A stretch of DNA of 64,000 nt from the NCBI GenBank assembly GCA_965116465.1, contig OZ220687.1:2356001-2420000 (forward strand), written 5' to 3'. The position numbers and the translations under genes are program-made. Every line of letters starts with the position of its first letter. The first letter of the stretch is position 1. This DNA comes from VXNF01 sp965116465. GTDB lineage: Bacteria; Actinomycetota; Acidimicrobiia; Acidimicrobiales; CATQHL01. This document shows, in pieces, positions 7,804 to 16,621 of the stretch. Under the pieces are notes generated by a model, which searched no databases, was not told where the DNA came from, and saw only the letters and a program-made list of their open reading frames with translations.

Positions 7804-10538
7804 GCGCGTTCGGCTCCGAGGGCACCCTCGAGACGTCCGCCGGGGTGGTCCGCTATTACCGCCTGAGCCGCCTCGAGGAGTTGGGGCTGGGATCGGTCGG
7901 ACAACTGCCGGTGAGCATCAAGGTTCTGCTCGAGGGCGCGCTGCGCCACGCCGAGGAGGCCCCGGACGCCGCAGGCGACCCGTCCTCCGACGTGCAGGCC
8001 TTGGCAGGCTGGGGGGACGCTCCGAGCGCAGGCCGCTCGGTGGCCTTCCGCCCCGGCCGGATGATCCTGCAGGACTTCACGGGCATCCCGGCTCTGCTGG
8101 GTGTGGCCGCGGTGCGCAGCGCGGTGCAACGGGCCGGCGGCGACCCGGAGCGGGTGGATCTCAGCACGCCGACCGTTCTGGTCATCGACCATTCCCTCCA
8201 GGTGGACGTGGCGGGTTCGCCGGGCGCCCACGCCGCCAACCTGGCCATCGAGTACGAGCGGAACGCGGAGCGGTTCCGCTTCGCCCGCTGGGCCGAGCAG
8301 GCCTTCGCCAACCTGCGGGTGGTCCCGCCGGGCAAGGGCATCGTGCACCAGGTGAACATGGAGTTCCTGGCCTCGGTCGTGTGCGTGGAGAGGGCCGGCG
8401 GCGAGGCGGTCGCCCGGCCCGATACCGTCGTGGGCACCGACTCGCACACCACGATGATCGGTGGGCTGGGTGTGCTGGGCTGGGGTGTCGGCGGCATCGA
8501 GGCCGAGACCGTGATGCTCGGCGAGCCGATCGACCTGGTGCCGCCCGAGGTCGTGGGGGTGCGGCTGACCGGGCGTCCCGCCGCCGGGGTCACCGCCACC
8601 GACCTGGTGCTGGCGTTGGCGCGGGCGCTCAGGGAAGCGGACGTCGTGGGCGCCATCGTGGAGTTCTTCGGTGCCGGGCTGGACTCGCTGAGCCTCGAGG
8701 ATCGGGCGACGGTCGCCAACATGGCGCCCGAGTACGGCGCCACGACCGGCTACTTCGCCCCGGACGGCGAGACGCTCCGCTACCTGCGCCGTACGGCGCG
8801 AGCTCCGTCCCACGTCGATCTCGTCGAGCGCTACTGCCGGGCCCAGGGACTGTTCCGCACGCCCGACTGCCCCCCTCCGGCGTTCAGCCGCGTGATGCCC
8901 TTCGACCTGGGCGCCGTGGCGCCGACGGTGGCGGGGCCCTCGCGGCCCACCCAGACCCTGACGCTGCGCGAGGTCCCGGATTCGCTCGCCGCTGCGCTCG
9001 GGGATCGGCGCCCCGCGCAGCGGACCCCGGCGGCTGCAAGCCCCGGGCGGGACGATGGTGCCGGTGCACGGTCTCCCGGGGCAACCCCGGAGGCTCCGGT
9101 GCGCGACGGCGATGTCGTCATCGCCGCCATCACGAGTTGCACCAACACGTCCAACCCTGCGGTGATGATCGGGGCCGGCCTGCTGGCCCGCAACGCCGTC
9201 GAGCGGGGACTGGCGACGCCGTCGCACGTCAAGACCAGCCTGGCGCCGGGGTCGCCGGTCGTGGCGGACTACCTCGAGCGATCCGGGCTGCTGCGCCATC
9301 TCGAGAAGCTCGGCTTCGCCATCGTGGGGTATGGATGCACCACCTGTGCCGGCGGCTCGGGGCCACTGGATGCACCGGTGGCGGCCGCCGTCGACCGTCA
9401 CGACCTGTCGGTCGCAGCCGTGCTCTCGGGGAACCGGAACTTCGAGGGGCGCATCCATCCGCAGTGCCGGCTCGGCTATCTGGCCTCGCCGCCTCTCGTC
9501 GTGGCGTACGCCCTCGCCGGAACGGTCGACATAGATCTCACGTCGGATCCGATCGCGCACGACCCCGGCGGGACACCGGTGTCGCTGGCCGATCTCTGGC
9601 CCGGCGACGCGGAGATCCGCCGGGAAGTCGACCGGGTTCTGGCCCCGGAACTGTTCGCCGCCCGCAGTGACGACATCTTCAGCGGTGATCGGCGCTGGCG
9701 CGCCCTGAGCGGCGAGCACGCGGCACTGCCCTCCTGGGACCCCGACTCCACCTACATCACCGAGCCGCCCTTCTGCAGATCGGTCACGCCCGAGCCGCCG
9801 CCACCCACCGACATCCGGGGTGCCCGCTGCCTGCTGCTTCTCGGCGACACCATCACGACCGACCACATCTCACCTGCCGGGGCGATCGATCCCGGCAGCC
9901 CGGCCGGCCGCCATCTCCTCGCAGGCGGCGTGACACCGGAGCGGTTCAACATCCTGGGTGCGCGGCGGGGCAACCACGAGGTCATGGTGCGCGCCACGTT
10001 CGCCAATCCCCGGCTGTGCAACCACCTCGCCGGCGGCCGTGAAGGAGGCTGGACGGCCCACCGGCCCAGCGGCGAGATCGTCACCGTCTTCGAGGCCGCC
10101 GAGCGTTACCGCCGCGCGGGAACACCTCTGGTGGTCCTGGCGGGCACCGGCTACGGCGCGGGTTCTTCGCGTGACTGGGCGGCGAAGGGCACCGCACTGC
10201 TGGGCGTTCGGGCGGTCGTGGCGGAGAGTTTCGAGCGGCTGCACCGCCAGAACCTGATCGGCATGGGCGTCCTGCCGTTGCAGTTCGCCGCTGGGGAGGG
10301 CTGGCGCCGCGGAGGCCTCGACGGCACCGAGACGTACGACATCACCGGAGTGCACGAAGGCCTGGACCCCGGCGGCCGGGCCACGCTCGTCGCGACCTCG
10401 ACAGACGGGACGCAGCGCCGGTTCCCCCTGACGGCGCGCCTCGACAGCGATGCCGAGGCGACCTACTGGCGCCACGGCGGGATCGTCCCGTTCGCGCTCC
10501 GCCGTCTCCTGCGGGAGCTCGGCGCGGGGGAGCGTTAG
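7800..10538 (+). CDS. Aconitate hydratase A family (AcnA/AcnD-like)
   Basis: 912 residues starting at GTG 7800. The [4Fe-4S] ligands are visible: one Cys in ITSCTNTSNP and two in GCTTCAGG. The swivel domain contains the substrate loop GTGYGAGSSRDWAAKG and the RLHRQNLIGMGVLPL segment. A low-complexity insertion rich in Ala, Pro and Gly (about residues 400-435) separates the first domains from the Cys core and is not a usual family feature. It should hydrate/dehydrate citrate or 2-methylcitrate. Its TAG overlaps, tail to tail, the stop of the opposite-strand gene. Confidence 0.9.
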   Translation: MSAFGSEGTLETSAGVVRYYRLSRLEELGLGSVGQLPVSIKVLLEGALRHAEEAPDAAGDPSSDVQALAGWGDAPSAGRSVAFRPGRMILQDFTGIPALLGVAAVRSAVQRAGGDPERVDLSTPTVLVIDHSLQVDVAGSPGAHAANLAIEYERNAERFRFARWAEQAFANLRVVPPGKGIVHQVNMEFLASVVCVERAGGEAVARPDTVVGTDSHTTMIGGLGVLGWGVGGIEAETVMLGEPIDLVPPEVVGVRLTGRPAAGVTATDLVLALARALREADVVGAIVEFFGAGLDSLSLEDRATVANMAPEYGATTGYFAPDGETLRYLRRTARAPSHVDLVERYCRAQGLFRTPDCPPPAFSRVMPFDLGAVAPTVAGPSRPTQTLTLREVPDSLAAALGDRRPAQRTPAAASPGRDDGAGARSPGATPEAPVRDGDVVIAAITSCTNTSNPAVMIGAGLLARNAVERGLATPSHVKTSLAPGSPVVADYLERSGLLRHLEKLGFAIVGYGCTTCAGGSGPLDAPVAAAVDRHDLSVAAVLSGNRNFEGRIHPQCRLGYLASPPLVVAYALAGTVDIDLTSDPIAHDPGGTPVSLADLWPGDAEIRREVDRVLAPELFAARSDDIFSGDRRWRALSGEHAALPSWDPDSTYITEPPFCRSVTPEPPPPTDIRGARCLLLLGDTITTDHISPAGAIDPGSPAGRHLLAGGVTPERFNILGARRGNHEVMVRATFANPRLCNHLAGGREGGWTAHRPSGEIVTVFEAAERYRRAGTPLVVLAGTGYGAGSSRDWAAKGTALLGVRAVVAESFERLHRQNLIGMGVLPLQFAAGEGWRRGGLDGTETYDITGVHEGLDPGGRATLVATSTDGTQRRFPLTARLDSDAEATYWRHGGIVPFALRRLLRELGAGER

Positions 10539-11095
10539 ACGCGTTTGCGCAGGCGACGGTCGACGCGGGCGAGGAACGCCCGGCGATCCGCCATGCTCGA
10601 GACATCGGAACTGTAGAAGGCCAGCCAGACCAGCCGGCAGTCGGCGGGGCAGAGCGGGTGCACGCTGTGCCGCAGGAAGTGCAGGCCTGCCTCGCCCTGC
10701 ACCGCGTTCACGAACTTCGAGGAGCCGTGGGTGGTGACCGCCGCCACGTAGCGCAGGTTCGCCAGCAGGTCCCGGCTCGCCGCCGTCGTATCCGGCCTGC
10801 CGGGCCGCGGGGTCGAGCCGCCGGCCACGACCTGCTCCAGCCAGCCGGCGAGCATCGCCGGCAGGCCGCTCCACCAGGTGGGGTACACGAGCACGAGCGC
10901 CTGCGCGCCGCGCAGTTCGGTGGCATGCGCCTCGACGACTGCTGTGCCGGCCGCCGTCGGCGAGAACCCGTCGGCGTAGAGGTCCAGCAGTCGGGGCTCG
11001 GCGCCGGCATCGTCGAGCGTCTCGACGACCTGCGCCGCCACCGCCGCCACGAAGCTCTCCGGCACCGGGTGGCAGAGGACGACCAGTGTGCTCAC
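10535..11095 (-). CDS. NAD(P)H:quinone oxidoreductase / flavodoxin-2 fold protein
   Basis: 186 residues from a GTG at 11095. A longer frame upstream is rejected because it would run through the neighbouring gene. It starts with a beta-strand STLVVLCHP followed by phosphate-loop-like PVPESF, has the VLVYPTWWSGLPAMLAGWLE motif typical of the NQO1/KefF-like family, and GSSKFVNAV. It likely binds FMN or FAD and reduces quinones. It overlaps by four bases with its upstream paralogue, so the two are probably co-transcribed. Confidence 0.8.
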   Translation of the reverse strand: MSTLVVLCHPVPESFVAAVAAQVVETLDDAGAEPRLLDLYADGFSPTAAGTAVVEAHATELRGAQALVLVYPTWWSGLPAMLAGWLEQVVAGGSTPRPGRPDTTAASRDLLANLRYVAAVTTHGSSKFVNAVQGEAGLHFLRHSVHPLCPADCRLVWLAFYSSDVSSMADRRAFLARVDRRLRKRV

Positions 11096-11676
11096 AGCCC
11101 CACCAGGACGCGGTCCAGCTTGGCGGCGAAGCGCCGGCGCGCCTTGGCGGCCCGCTCGGACCGCGTGTCGTAGAGCGCCACGTAGCGCCGGCGGCAGCGC
11201 CGGTTCACGATCAACCGCATCGTGCGCAGCAGGATGCGGCGCCCGTAGTCCCGGCTGCGGAGGACCTCGGATCGGGAACGATCGTGGATGACGATCGCCA
11301 CCAGCCGGCGCACCCCGACCAGCCCCCGATGCAGCTTCCCGTCCACGAGGTGGAAGCCGACACCGGGAACGAAGGTGCGGTCCACCAAGCCCTTCAGGCG
11401 CGGAGGCATCCCCGTCCAGCCCGCCCGGTACACGAACACCAGCGCTTCGGCTGCTCGTACTCGGGGTCCGAAGCCGGCCACGTCGGGCTCCACGAGGGGA
11501 TCTCCGGAGTGATAGGCCCGGCGTCCGGCGGTTGTCATGGCGGGGTTGAAGTCCCCGGTGTACAGGTCGATCACGTCGATGTCGTGGTCCGCCGAGGCGA
11601 GCGCCGCCTCGACGGCCCGGCGCAGCCCGCCGTCGTCGACGGCGGGATCGTCGGCCAGAACCAGCACCACATGCAC
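11092..11676 (-). CDS. NAD(P)H oxidoreductase-like flavodoxin-fold protein
   Basis: About 194 residues from a GTG at 11676; a TTG at 11700 is an alternative. The order VHVVLVLADDP, YTGDFNPAM and VFVYRAGWTGMPPRLKGLVDRTF matches the same flavodoxin_2 family as the next gene. The C-terminal third is unusually basic (RRCRRRYVALYD and beyond). Because two related flavoproteins overlap, they may act as a heterodimer or on successive substrates. Confidence 0.72.
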   Translation of the reverse strand: MHVVLVLADDPAVDDGGLRRAVEAALASADHDIDVIDLYTGDFNPAMTTAGRRAYHSGDPLVEPDVAGFGPRVRAAEALVFVYRAGWTGMPPRLKGLVDRTFVPGVGFHLVDGKLHRGLVGVRRLVAIVIHDRSRSEVLRSRDYGRRILLRTMRLIVNRRCRRRYVALYDTRSERAAKARRRFAAKLDRVLVGL

Positions 11677-11784
11677 GGCCCCATTCTGGCAGTCCGGCAA
11701 TCACCGGCCACAAGCCGGGGTCGATTCGCCTGGCAGCGGCGCTTGCGGCGGGGCCGCGACCGCTGCGGGCTACCCTCGGCGCCG

Positions 11785-13098
11785 GTGGGCGCATCCTGCA
11801 TCCTGGCCGACGCGCTGCTGCCCGACGGGCGGCGCGTCGACGTGATCGTCGTCGACGGTGTCGTGGCGGCAACCGAAGAGGCCGCGCCGGGTGCCGCAGC
11901 GGAGCCGTCGGACCCGCGGGACCGCGCCGGAGAGCCGCTCCCGCGCCACGACCTCGGGGGGATGCTGCTGCTGGACGGGCTGGCCGAGCCACACGCCCAT
12001 CTGGACAAGGCCCTGTCGGCCGACGTGGTGGTCAACGCCACCGGCGACCTGATCGGTGCCATCGAGGCCTGGCACGGCCACCGCGGCGGGATCAGCAGCC
12101 AGAACACCATGGCGCGGGCATTGCGCGCCACCGAGATCGCCGCCGAGCACGGGGTGACGGCGATCCGCAGTCACGTCGACGTCGGCGCCGACATCGGCGC
12201 CCGGGGCGTGGAGGCTCTCGTGGAGGTGCGGCGCCTGTGCCGCAGGCTCGTGGACCTGCAGCTCGTGGCACTGGTGGGCGTGCCGCTGACGGGTCCGGAG
12301 GGTGCCGGCAACCGGCGCGCCCTGGCGGCCGCGCTCGGGGCCGGGGCCGACCTCGTGGGCGGCGCGCCCGCGCTGGATCCGAGACCCGCCGAGTACGTGA
12401 GCGTGTGCCTCGATGCGGCCGCCGAGGCGGGCCTACCCGTCGACCTGCACATCGACGAGACGCTCGACCCCGACGCGCGCTCCATCATCGACGTGGCCCG
12501 CGGCGTTCTCGACCGGGGGTTCCCCCACGCCGTGACGGCGAGCCACTGCGTGAGCCTGGGCATGATGCCCGAGACCGACCAGCGGGAGATCGCCGCTCTC
12601 GTGGCCGAGGCCGGCGTCGGCGTGGTGACGCTGCCGCAGACCAACCTGTTCCTGCAGAGCCGCGGTCTCCGCACGGCCCCGCCGCGGGGGCTCACCGCAC
12701 TGGCGGCCCTGGCGGAGGCGGGCGTGCGGGTGGCCGGCGGGGGCGACAACCTGCAGGATCCCTTCAACCTCATGGGCCGGGGCGACCCTTTCGAGACGGC
12801 ATCGCTGCTGGTGACCGCGGGCCACCTGCTGCCCGACGACGCACTTCGGCGGGTGTCCGTGAGCGCCAGGGACGTCATGGGGCTGCCTGCCGCCGGGGCC
12901 CGCCCCGGCGCGATCGCCGATTTCGTGGCGGTGGCCGCCGGCTCCGTGCGCCAAGCCATCGCCGCTGCGCCCGGGACCCGCCTCACGTTCAAGGCGGGCC
13001 GCCTGGTGGCACGAACCCGGCGCACCGGCGCCGTGGTCTCGGGGACGGCACCGCTGCCTCCCGAGGAGCCGAGCGAACCGGTGCCCGCCGGAAGATGA
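11785..13098 (+). CDS. Cytosine deaminase-like amidohydrolase
   Basis: 437 residues from GTG 11785; the frame is open further upstream but that stretch is antisense to the flavoprotein gene. Metal-binding and catalytic motifs of the CodA subgroup are present: EPHAHLDKAL near residue 73, VDLHIDETLD in the middle, SHCVSLG, and GGDNLQDPFNLMG. It should deaminate or hydrolyse a cyclic amidine or amide such as cytosine, isoguanine or a pyrimidine-like compound. The following LLM oxidoreductase begins 17 bases later, suggesting joint use in heterocycle breakdown (inference). Confidence 0.8.
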   Translation: MGASCILADALLPDGRRVDVIVVDGVVAATEEAAPGAAAEPSDPRDRAGEPLPRHDLGGMLLLDGLAEPHAHLDKALSADVVVNATGDLIGAIEAWHGHRGGISSQNTMARALRATEIAAEHGVTAIRSHVDVGADIGARGVEALVEVRRLCRRLVDLQLVALVGVPLTGPEGAGNRRALAAALGAGADLVGGAPALDPRPAEYVSVCLDAAAEAGLPVDLHIDETLDPDARSIIDVARGVLDRGFPHAVTASHCVSLGMMPETDQREIAALVAEAGVGVVTLPQTNLFLQSRGLRTAPPRGLTALAALAEAGVRVAGGGDNLQDPFNLMGRGDPFETASLLVTAGHLLPDDALRRVSVSARDVMGLPAAGARPGAIADFVAVAAGSVRQAIAAAPGTRLTFKAGRLVARTRRTGAVVSGTAPLPPEEPSEPVPAGR

Positions 13099-13114
13099 TC
13101 CTCGCGGCCGACCC

Positions 13115-14071
13115 ATGAGTGCGGTCGGGTCTCGGATCCCCTGGGGGGTGTGGTTCGAGCCGACGCAACCGGTTCGGCGACTCGTGGAGCTGGCGAAGCT
13201 CGCCGAGGAGTTGGGTGCGGAGGTCTGCCTGGTCGCCGACGAGGGAACCGAGCGCGATGTCTACGTGGCGCTCACGGCAATCCTGTCAGCCGGCGACACG
13301 CTGACCGTGGGGCCGGCCATCACCAATCCCTACTCGCGGCACCCGGTCACCACCGCTGCGGCGATCGCCACACTCGCCGAGATGGCGCCGGGACGCGTCT
13401 GGCACGGCCTCGGTACCGGGGGCAGCCGCGTGCTTGCGCCGCTCCAGTTCGACCCGGAGCGGCCGTACTCGGATCTCGTCGACGCGTTCGTTCTGAATCG
13501 CCGGCTGCTCGAGGGCCGCCGGGCGGGACCTGCCTCGCTCGAGTGGTTCAGCGGGCACGTTCCGATGGCGGTGGCGGGGCGAGGCCCGCGGGTCCAGCGG
13601 TTCGCCGCCTCCGAGGCCGACTGGGTGATCTTCTCGGCCAAGGCCCTGGCCGACCTGCCCGAGGCGGCGTCCGCAGTCCGCCAGGGTGGCGCCCGCATCG
13701 CCTGGTCGGCCTACCTGGCCTACGACGACAGCGAGCGGCGCCGCGCCCTGCGGCACTTCGCCTACATGGCCCTCGACGCGCCCGCCGACATCCGCCGGCA
13801 GGTCGGCCTCGACGAGCTGCGGGCGGCGAGGGTGCGCCGCGCCATGCTGGCGGGCCGGCTCGACGAGGCGGCCGAGCACCTTCCCGAGTCGCTGCTCGAC
13901 CTGTACGCGGTCACCGGAACACCCGCCGAGTGCGCGGCCCGGATCGCCGGCCTGCGCGATTCGTTCGACCTGTTCGTCCTCCCCATGAACGACGAGGAAA
14001 CCTGCGAGGCCCACATCGAAGCCTCCGCCGCGATCCTCACCCGCGCCGGCAACCTGGGAGCGGCAGTCTGA
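13115..14071 (+). CDS. LLM-class (F420/FMN-dependent) oxidoreductase
   Basis: 318 residues, ATG start. The sequence runs WGVWFEPTQPVRRLVELAKL, VGPAITNPYSRHPVTTAAAI and GRVWHGLGTGGSRVL, all typical of the luciferase-like TIM barrel that binds F420 or FMN in methylenetetrahydromethanopterin-reductase-like enzymes. The C-terminal TPAECAARIAGLRDSFDLFVLP is also standard. The partner substrate is unknown; adjacency to the deaminase is the only clue. Confidence 0.82.
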   Translation: MSAVGSRIPWGVWFEPTQPVRRLVELAKLAEELGAEVCLVADEGTERDVYVALTAILSAGDTLTVGPAITNPYSRHPVTTAAAIATLAEMAPGRVWHGLGTGGSRVLAPLQFDPERPYSDLVDAFVLNRRLLEGRRAGPASLEWFSGHVPMAVAGRGPRVQRFAASEADWVIFSAKALADLPEAASAVRQGGARIAWSAYLAYDDSERRRALRHFAYMALDAPADIRRQVGLDELRAARVRRAMLAGRLDEAAEHLPESLLDLYAVTGTPAECAARIAGLRDSFDLFVLPMNDEETCEAHIEASAAILTRAGNLGAAV

Positions 14072-14264
14072 CCGCACAGGGCCATACGGTTTGCAAGGTA
14101 GCGACCCGACGGTTTTGCTCAGTAGGACCCTGACGGTCTGCTCATTGGATTGTGCGCTCCGGATCGCGTGAGGTCGGCACTGAACGGCGCGTGAAATCGG
14201 TACTGTCAACCGCGTAACTTGTGCACTGTTGGCCCGCTGACCGTGTGGGAACAGGTCGGATCGG
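14072..14264. other. Non-coding gap between convergent genes
   Basis: 193 bases separate the ends of two convergent genes. Base composition is lower in GC than the surroundings and it contains short repeated phrases (TGACGGT, GTACTG and GCACTG variants). I see no intact gene, no clear terminator stem and no complete inverted terminal repeats. It could be the scar of a decayed mobile element, but this cannot be shown from sequence alone. Confidence 0.35.
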
Positions 14265-16556
14265 TCAGGGGTTGACTGGAGTCGGTGACGTCATGAGGTT
14301 GTCGACCCCTACGTAGACGAACTCCCACGGTTCGGGGTCCGGCCCCTGGTTCTCGACTCCGGCGGGGTAGCTCGGTATGAAGCCGTGCCTCTTGGCCTGC
14401 AGGAAGTTGTCGGCGGCCAACCAGGCGTACGCATCGGAGTGCTTGAAGTCGTTGATCCCGTACCCGGGGGTTTCCAGATCGACCGCGTACCCGGTCTGGT
14501 GGCGCGAGTACCCGGGTGGCGCAACGACTCGGAGTGCTCGCCGGATCCGCTCGCTCGTGAAGGGCTCCTTCAGGTGGCGGAACAGCAGGAACCTCTGGAC
14601 GTCGAATCCACGGTGGGCCGACCTCAGGATGAGTTGATGGCCCGCCTGCCGGGCCGCCGCGCTGAGAGCCCCGTAGGCGCGTGCCGCCTCGGGTTGGAGC
14701 AGCTTCTGCTCGACGCTCACCAACTCATCCAGGGAGGCAACCACGGGCTGCAGCCGGTATCCCCGATCCTCGGCGACCTCCCGGATGCGCTCGTCGGTCT
14801 GCGTGTCGCCGGTTATGGCGGGGCCCTCGGCAATGTCGACCAGGTTGGGCAACGTCACCGAATCGAGCAGTTCCTTGAACTGCCGGCCGGAGAAGTGCCG
14901 CAGCTCCGCATCCGGCTGCCCGCCCGAGTCCGATGTGTCCTCCGGAGGAGTGAGGTCAAAGGGCGACGTTCCCTCGTGCCGCTCGCAGTCGCCCTCGATG
15001 AGGTCGCGGAGCCGGTCGAGTCGCCATCCCTCGCTGGCCGGTCGCGGCGCGCCGTTCTTGTCGAGCAGGTGGGGATGGAACTCCCAGCCGAGGATCCGGT
15101 CGCCGGCGAAGTCGATCTGCAGGACGCCCGTCTCGCCGCTGATGCCCTGTCTCGGGTGCCACACGAAGTTGCCCAGCGAATAGGCCACCAACCTCCCGTC
15201 GTCGAACTCGATCGCCTGCAGGACGTGCGGATGGTGGCCGATGACGGCGTCGGCGCCGGCGTCGAACAGGTCCTGTGCGAACGCTCGCTGCTCGGCGCTC
15301 GGGCACGTGGCGACTTCGACGCCCCAATGGACGGCGACGATCACTACGTCCGCCTCGCCGGCGGCGGTACGCACGCTGGCGAGGACGCGTTCGGGTTCGG
15401 TATCGGTGGCGATGCCCGGCGAGTCGGGGCCGGCGGGGAAACTCCAGGGCACGATCATGGACACGCCGACGAACGCCACCGTCACGGCCCCGTCGACCTC
15501 CAGAAGACGGTGCCGGAAGGCCTCGGTGTCGTTGGCTCCCGCTCCGAGGGCGACCACGCCGGCGGCCTCCAGGGAGGCGATCGTGTCGGTCAGCGCCACC
15601 GGGCCGTAGTCCCTGGCGTGGTTGTTCGCCAGGTTGGCGATGTCGATACCGGCGTCGCCGATCCGCTGGGCCGCCGAGGACGGGGCCCGGAACGTGAACT
15701 GCTTGCCGATCGGCGCGCCGCGGTCGCTGATGGCCATCTCCACGTTCACGACGGCGAGATCGCCCGAGGCCAGGGACGGTTCGATGCCCGCGAACGGGTC
15801 GATCCCGGCCGGCTCGGTGCGGTCCATCAGCACATCCCCGCCGGCGAGCAACGTCCACTCCGACGGTGTCGGGATGGGTGTCGTTCCGGCGGGCGTCAGG
15901 GGCGAGCTATTGCGCCAGCGTCCCGGTGTGGTACCGGCGGGGATGAGCCGCCTCGCAGGCAGTTGGCGGGTTCCCCAGGCTCCTTCGCTCCACCGCTGGA
16001 GAGCGAGTTCAACGCTCTCGCCGTCGAGCTTCCGCGCGGCGATGCGCAACTGCATGCCGGCGATCGGCAGGGGCGAGCTGGTGAGCCAGCGTCCTGGCGC
16101 CGCATCGGTAGGGATGAAGCGTCTCAGGGGCAGTTGCCGGGTCTCCCAGATTCCCTCGCGACGCTGCTGGAGCGCGAACTCGAAGCTGCCGCCGTCGAGC
16201 TTGCGCGTGGCGATGCGGACCCGCAGGCTCGCATCCTGATCCGCCGCCGCAACCGCGGCGCTGGGAACGCTCGTCGCGACGACGAGGGCGGCGACCAGCA
16301 CGCACCGAACCAGGCACCCGAACGTCCAGCGTCGCAGCAGCAGGCTGGGCGGTGGCCCGCTCCGGCCACGAGCGCTGCGACCGCCGCGCGCTCGGAGGCC
16401 AGAGCGTCGACCTGTGCGACGCCGCGCGTACGAGTCGTAGCCCTCCACACTCTTCGGGTGGACCGGCGACGCGGTTCGGGAGATCCTCGTCAGGCCTTCA
16501 ACAATCAAGCCTTGGACAATACAGCGGAGGGCCCCACTGCGACCCTCCGGCCGCAT
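14265..16556 (-). CDS. Exported CapA-type metallophosphatase fused to VanY-like D,D-carboxypeptidase
   Basis: 763 codons from ATG 16556; a GTG at 16448 is a more economical start because the signal-like hydrophobic segment (CLVRCVLVAALVVATSVPSA) sits only at residues 81-100. After it come two 57-residue repeats (about 112-163 and 169-220) sharing RKLDG, LALQ/FALQ and a TPGRW-type ending. Next is a CapA/PgsA-like domain (about 235-500) with GGDVLMDR, NLANNHARDYG, VHWGVE and GHHPHVLQ. The last 150 residues contain SAHRGFDVQRFL and SRHQTGYAVDLETP, the VanY/LAS peptidase zinc motif. The protein should act on the cell surface, on wall peptide or polyglutamate. The fusion is unusual. Confidence 0.8.
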   Translation of the reverse strand: MRPEGRSGALRCIVQGLIVEGLTRISRTASPVHPKSVEGYDSYARRRTGRRSGLRARGGRSARGRSGPPPSLLLRRWTFGCLVRCVLVAALVVATSVPSAAVAAADQDASLRVRIATRKLDGGSFEFALQQRREGIWETRQLPLRRFIPTDAAPGRWLTSSPLPIAGMQLRIAARKLDGESVELALQRWSEGAWGTRQLPARRLIPAGTTPGRWRNSSPLTPAGTTPIPTPSEWTLLAGGDVLMDRTEPAGIDPFAGIEPSLASGDLAVVNVEMAISDRGAPIGKQFTFRAPSSAAQRIGDAGIDIANLANNHARDYGPVALTDTIASLEAAGVVALGAGANDTEAFRHRLLEVDGAVTVAFVGVSMIVPWSFPAGPDSPGIATDTEPERVLASVRTAAGEADVVIVAVHWGVEVATCPSAEQRAFAQDLFDAGADAVIGHHPHVLQAIEFDDGRLVAYSLGNFVWHPRQGISGETGVLQIDFAGDRILGWEFHPHLLDKNGAPRPASEGWRLDRLRDLIEGDCERHEGTSPFDLTPPEDTSDSGGQPDAELRHFSGRQFKELLDSVTLPNLVDIAEGPAITGDTQTDERIREVAEDRGYRLQPVVASLDELVSVEQKLLQPEAARAYGALSAAARQAGHQLILRSAHRGFDVQRFLLFRHLKEPFTSERIRRALRVVAPPGYSRHQTGYAVDLETPGYGINDFKHSDAYAWLAADNFLQAKRHGFIPSYPAGVENQGPDPEPWEFVYVGVDNLMTSPTPVNP

Positions 16557-16621
16557 CCAGCTGCAGAGGTCACTCGGGTGCGGATTGCCGTGTGTCGCAC
16601 TCGTCAGGTGCCGCCGCGGGT

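Noticed and set aside
10535..10538. Overlapping tail-to-tail stops as a bidirectional terminator
   Set aside because: No stem-loop around the junction; it is simply compact packing.
11086..11784. Upstream extension of the amidohydrolase
   Set aside because: Antisense to the flavoprotein gene and without family similarity before VGASCILADALLPDG.
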